Position numbers and translations under genes: made by a program
Part shown: positions 31,409 through 33,852 of the stretch, one piece after another
Layout of the letters: each line of letters begins with the position of its first letter
Numbering within the stretch: the first letter of the stretch is position 1
Notes under the pieces: model-generated
What the model saw: the letters and a program-made list of their open reading frames with translations, nothing else
Databases searched by the model: none
Told to the model about the DNA's origin: nothing
Assembly: GCA_947628515.1 (NCBI GenBank)
Contig: CANRAG010000018.1
Span: forward strand, 1 to 33,852
Length of the DNA: 33,852 nt
Direction of reading: 5' to 3'
Source: an uncultured Clostridia bacterium
GTDB taxonomy: Bacteria; Bacillota; Clostridia; UBA1381

Positions 31409-32197
31409 ATGAACTTAAAAATGTGTAATCGTGGACATTACTATGATGCGGACGTGTACGGCTCATGCCCGCAGTGTGCAAATGACGATACTTACGGAAC
31501 TACGAGCGGGGCTACGGCGCCTATGGCGGGCGGCGGTTACGGCATGCAGCAGAATGGCTATGCGGGCACGGACGCATACGGCGAGACGGAGCCTCTAACC
31601 GACGATAGATTTGTCGATATGGGAACAACAGGGAATACATTTAACCAGATGTATAACGGAGGCGTTAACCAGGGCGGCTTCGGAGGATATGCGGACAGCT
31701 CTCAGACAATAGGCGAAACGCAGCCGGTAACACACGGCTTCGAGCCGTCAGGCGGACCTACAGAGGGTACTAACCTTTTCAATAACAGCGTTGTTGAAGA
31801 TATACAGCCCACACAGCCGATTTTTGTAAACGGCGTATCGGGTTTTGAGCCGGTTACGGGCTGGCTTGTGTGCATAGACGGTCCCGAACGCGGCAAAGAT
31901 TATCACATACGTCCGGGCTACAATACAATAGGCAGGGCTGAAACAAATACAATATGTATTCGCGGCGACAATGCCATTTCAAGAGAAAAGGCGGCGACAA
32001 TAGGCTATGATGATATGGATAAGAGCTTTTTCTTCGGTCCGTCAGACAGCCATAATATAGTTCGCGTAAATAACAAGGGAGTTATAGGTCAGACATACAT
32101 AAAGGCTTATGATGTGCTGACAATAGGCTCATCAAAATTCCTGTTCATCCCGCTTTGCGGTGAGCACTTTGACTGGAATACAGACGGGGAAAAATAA
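31409..32197 (+). CDS. Cytoplasmic zinc-knuckle protein with C-terminal FHA domain
   Basis: The protein is 262 residues without TM segments. The N-terminus has C6-x3-H10-x9-C20-x2-C23 (CNRGHYYD...CPQC), a short zinc-binding element. A Gly/Asn/Gln/Thr-rich disordered region of about 110 residues follows, with several Thr-Gln/Thr-Glu-Pro sites such as GETQPVT and IQPTQP that could be phosphorylated. The FHA domain is at about 148-255, with IGR176A and S191-R192 kept but Lys194 where His is usual. Such proteins can be kinase substrates that fold back on their own FHA domain, as with GarA in Actinobacteria (analogy only). AGGAGG precedes the ATG, and the PP2C gene starts 3 bases after the stop. 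Confidence 0.85.
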   Translation: MNLKMCNRGHYYDADVYGSCPQCANDDTYGTTSGATAPMAGGGYGMQQNGYAGTDAYGETEPLTDDRFVDMGTTGNTFNQMYNGGVNQGGFGGYADSSQTIGETQPVTHGFEPSGGPTEGTNLFNNSVVEDIQPTQPIFVNGVSGFEPVTGWLVCIDGPERGKDYHIRPGYNTIGRAETNTICIRGDNAISREKAATIGYDDMDKSFFFGPSDSHNIVRVNNKGVIGQTYIKAYDVLTIGSSKFLFIPLCGEHFDWNTDGEK

Positions 32198-32200
32198 GTT

Positions 32201-33448
32201 ATGAATAATTCGATAAAGGAAAGAGTTAAAAAAGCAGCGGCGTTTATTTGCGCCGCCGCTGCCGCGTTTACTTTTTGCGCTGTCTCGCTTTGCGGCTGCG
32301 CGGCGGACGGAAAGACGGAGCCGAAGCAGACCGCGGATACGGCTGCGCCCGCGGCAACCGAAATGCCCACTTCCGAAGGCATGTCCGATGACGACGGAGG
32401 AAATACTAAAATAAATAACGGCGACGAAGGCGTCGGTGATAAGCCGGAAATGGAAAAGGCGCCGTCTCAGGACCAGCCAAAACATTCAGACCCGCCTGTA
32501 ACAGGTATTCCGAACTATGTTAAATACGGTGTAATTCCGGGCAGCGCGGGACTCGTCCTTGTCGGCGCCGTCGTGGCAGCTATAATACTAATAAAGAGGA
32601 AAAAGAATAAAAAGAACGCAAACACGAAATTTACAACAGAGGAAAACACGGCATACCCGAAAAGTGTGAACCGCATGTATCCTCAGTCGCAGATGCAGGC
32701 GCAGACGTTTAACGGTACCACCGCTGTGGGAAGACTGCATAATATAGGCAGACGTCCGAGCCAGCAGGACAGCATGGGCATTGTAAATCTTCCGTGCGGA
32801 ACGCTTGCGGTTGTGGCAGATGGCATGGGCGGACTTTCTGACGGGGATAAGGTCAGTCAGAAGATTGTAATGACAATGCTTAAGCTTTCGGAAAATATAA
32901 AGAAAATGACGGCGGATAACATATTGTTTAAGGCTGTGGCAATAGCCAACAAAGAGGTCAACGCCATGTTAGGCAACAGCGGCAGAATGTCGAGCGGTTC
33001 AACTCTTGTTTCCGTGCTTGTAAGTCAGGGCTATCTTCATTGGGTATCCGTGGGCGACAGCAGAATTTATTTATACAGAAACGGTTGTATGCTACAGCTC
33101 AATCGCGAGCACGCATATGAGTCCAACCTCATTGTCGAAGCGGTAAACGGCAAGATTTCATTTGACGAAATCAAAACCAACTCAAAACGGCATGGCCTTA
33201 CAAGCTTTATTGGCATGGGAGTTTTGGAGTATGTTGACGGAAGCATTAATCCGATAAAGCTTGCGAAGGGCGATAAGCTTATACTAATGAGCGACGGTAT
33301 ATATAACACCCTGCCGGAAACGGAAATGACAGATATTCTGACTCATACGCAAAATGCCGAGGCTGCCGCAGCGGAGTTCGAAAGGCGTATAGTCGGCTAT
33401 GCAAAACCCAAACAGGATAATTTTACGGCTATTATACTTGATATATGA
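32201..33448 (+). CDS. Membrane-anchored PP2C-family Ser/Thr phosphatase with ectodomain
   Basis: The protein is 415 residues. The N-terminal signal has a possible lipobox (SLCGC, cysteine near 33), followed by a hydrophilic acidic ectodomain of about 70 residues, a TM helix at about 110-132 with a Lys/Arg-rich stop-transfer, and a cytoplasmic PP2C domain (about 175-415). Metal-binding and catalytic motifs are present: RPSQQD190, VVAD207GMGG, GSTLVS, VGD286SR, MSD365G and QD406NFTA. It should reverse the phosphorylation carried out by the kinase encoded next. PP2C enzymes in such operons are usually soluble, so an ectodomain is unusual and would allow signal input on the erasing side. A GGGG-rich site sits at the end of the preceding gene. 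Confidence 0.9.
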   Translation: MNNSIKERVKKAAAFICAAAAAFTFCAVSLCGCAADGKTEPKQTADTAAPAATEMPTSEGMSDDDGGNTKINNGDEGVGDKPEMEKAPSQDQPKHSDPPVTGIPNYVKYGVIPGSAGLVLVGAVVAAIILIKRKKNKKNANTKFTTEENTAYPKSVNRMYPQSQMQAQTFNGTTAVGRLHNIGRRPSQQDSMGIVNLPCGTLAVVADGMGGLSDGDKVSQKIVMTMLKLSENIKKMTADNILFKAVAIANKEVNAMLGNSGRMSSGSTLVSVLVSQGYLHWVSVGDSRIYLYRNGCMLQLNREHAYESNLIVEAVNGKISFDEIKTNSKRHGLTSFIGMGVLEYVDGSINPIKLAKGDKLILMSDGIYNTLPETEMTDILTHTQNAEAAAAEFERRIVGYAKPKQDNFTAIILDI

Positions 33449-33466
33449 TAACGGGAGTGAATGCAA

Positions 33467-33852
33467 ATGAAACCTAACGGCTTATGCATGAACTGTATGA
33501 AGGGTACTGTTAAAAACGGCGTATGCGGCGTATGCGGCAAGCCACAGTATACCGAAACAAGCAGAAACGCTAATGCTTTGCCCGTGAACTATGTGCTGCA
33601 CAACCGTTATCATATAGGCCGTGTTCTGGGAGTGGGCGGATTTGGAATAACATATATGGCATGGGACAACAAGCTTGAACACAGAGTTGCCTTAAAAGAG
33701 CTGTATCCCGCAAGCGATGTGATGCGCGATCAGAATGGCGTGTCCATTCGGGTTTTGCGCGGGCAGGAGGATTATTTTAATCATGTTCGCAAGCGGTTTC
33801 TCGACGAGGCGAAAATGATACATAAATTTATAAATAATGATGAGATTATAAA
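33467..33852 (+). CDS. Ser/Thr protein kinase with N-terminal zinc ribbon (partial, runs off the window)
   Basis: The first 128 residues are visible. C7-x2-C10 and C20-x2-C23 form a zinc ribbon. A Hanks-type kinase domain follows, with the glycine loop GVGGFGITY (about 55-63), the catalytic Lys77 in VALKE and the helix-C Glu114 in FLDEA. Catalytic and activation loops lie beyond the window edge. ATG 33467 is chosen because GGGAG lies 9 bases upstream; ATG 33461 would be too close. It follows the PP2C gene by 18 bases, giving the common phosphatase-kinase pair. It is the expected source of the phosphothreonines read by the FHA proteins upstream. Confidence 0.9.
   Translation, partial: MKPNGLCMNCMKGTVKNGVCGVCGKPQYTETSRNANALPVNYVLHNRYHIGRVLGVGGFGITYMAWDNKLEHRVALKELYPASDVMRDQNGVSIRVLRGQEDYFNHVRKRFLDEAKMIHKFINNDEII

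Noticed and set aside
27341..33852. TerY-type triad (VWA, PP2C, kinase)
   Set aside because: No VWA-domain gene is present in the visible part; the FHA/PrsW set is different.
1..33852. tRNA, rRNA, CRISPR array, insertion sequence, prophage or attachment site
   Set aside because: I scanned for regularly spaced repeats, transposase or integrase motifs and tRNA-like ends and saw none. The only repeats are those listed.

Overview
The window looks like the chromosome of a Clostridia-type Firmicute, probably an uncultured gut lineage. The signs are strong AGGAGG-type ribosome sites, SigA-like promoters with 17-base spacers, an S-layer-homology (SLH) protein, a BlaI/BlaR1-type pair, a CotJC-like manganese catalase, a DUF4250 protein and frequent ATA codons. 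There are no phage, IS, tRNA, rRNA or CRISPR features. This placement comes from gene content, not from a phylogeny.

Layout. (1) 1-5662, plus strand: the end of a surface-polysaccharide locus. It holds a membrane nucleotide-sugar dehydratase followed by capE-capF-capG, which together make UDP-N-acetyl-L-fucosamine, and closes with a strong terminator. A nested inverted repeat of about 104 bp separates capF from capG. (2) 5749-6417: manganese catalase with its own promoter and terminator. (3) 6490-9835, minus strand: a self-regulated operon of BlaI-like repressor, BlaR1-like M56 sensor protease (split by a +1 frameshift) and a secreted SLH protein, with two repressor palindromes over a clear promoter. 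(4) 10078-14637, plus: RluD-type pseudouridine synthase, rsmA, then a response regulator and a six-TM histidine kinase. (5) 14682-14903, minus: a small four-cysteine protein. (6) 15074-18606, plus: purC-purB-purA. (7) 18652-26134, minus: a probable six-gene operon of trkA, trkH (broken by a 10-bp tandem duplication), a GH2 glycosidase, DUF4250, CYTH and an L,D-transpeptidase. (8) 26365-27129, plus: alpha/beta hydrolase. (9) 27341 to the window end, plus: a Ser/Thr phospho-signalling cluster.

The last region is the best candidate for an unusual system. In order it encodes a PrsW-type intramembrane protease fused to an FHA domain, two single-pass membrane proteins with unrecognised ectodomains and cytoplasmic FHA domains (one having lost its phosphothreonine-binding residues), a soluble zinc-knuckle/FHA protein, a membrane-anchored PP2C phosphatase with an ectodomain, and a zinc-ribbon Ser/Thr kinase cut by the window edge. 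Writer, eraser and several readers sit together, and one reader is physically joined to an intramembrane protease. My working inference is an envelope-stress or surface-sensing relay in which phosphorylation controls membrane proteolysis; no substrate is visible in the window.

Two membrane-protein genes (blaR1-like and trkH) carry single frame breaks with well-preserved coding on both sides. Both could be recent mutations, assembly errors or reversible switches. The trkH break is exactly reversible by loss of one 10-bp repeat unit.
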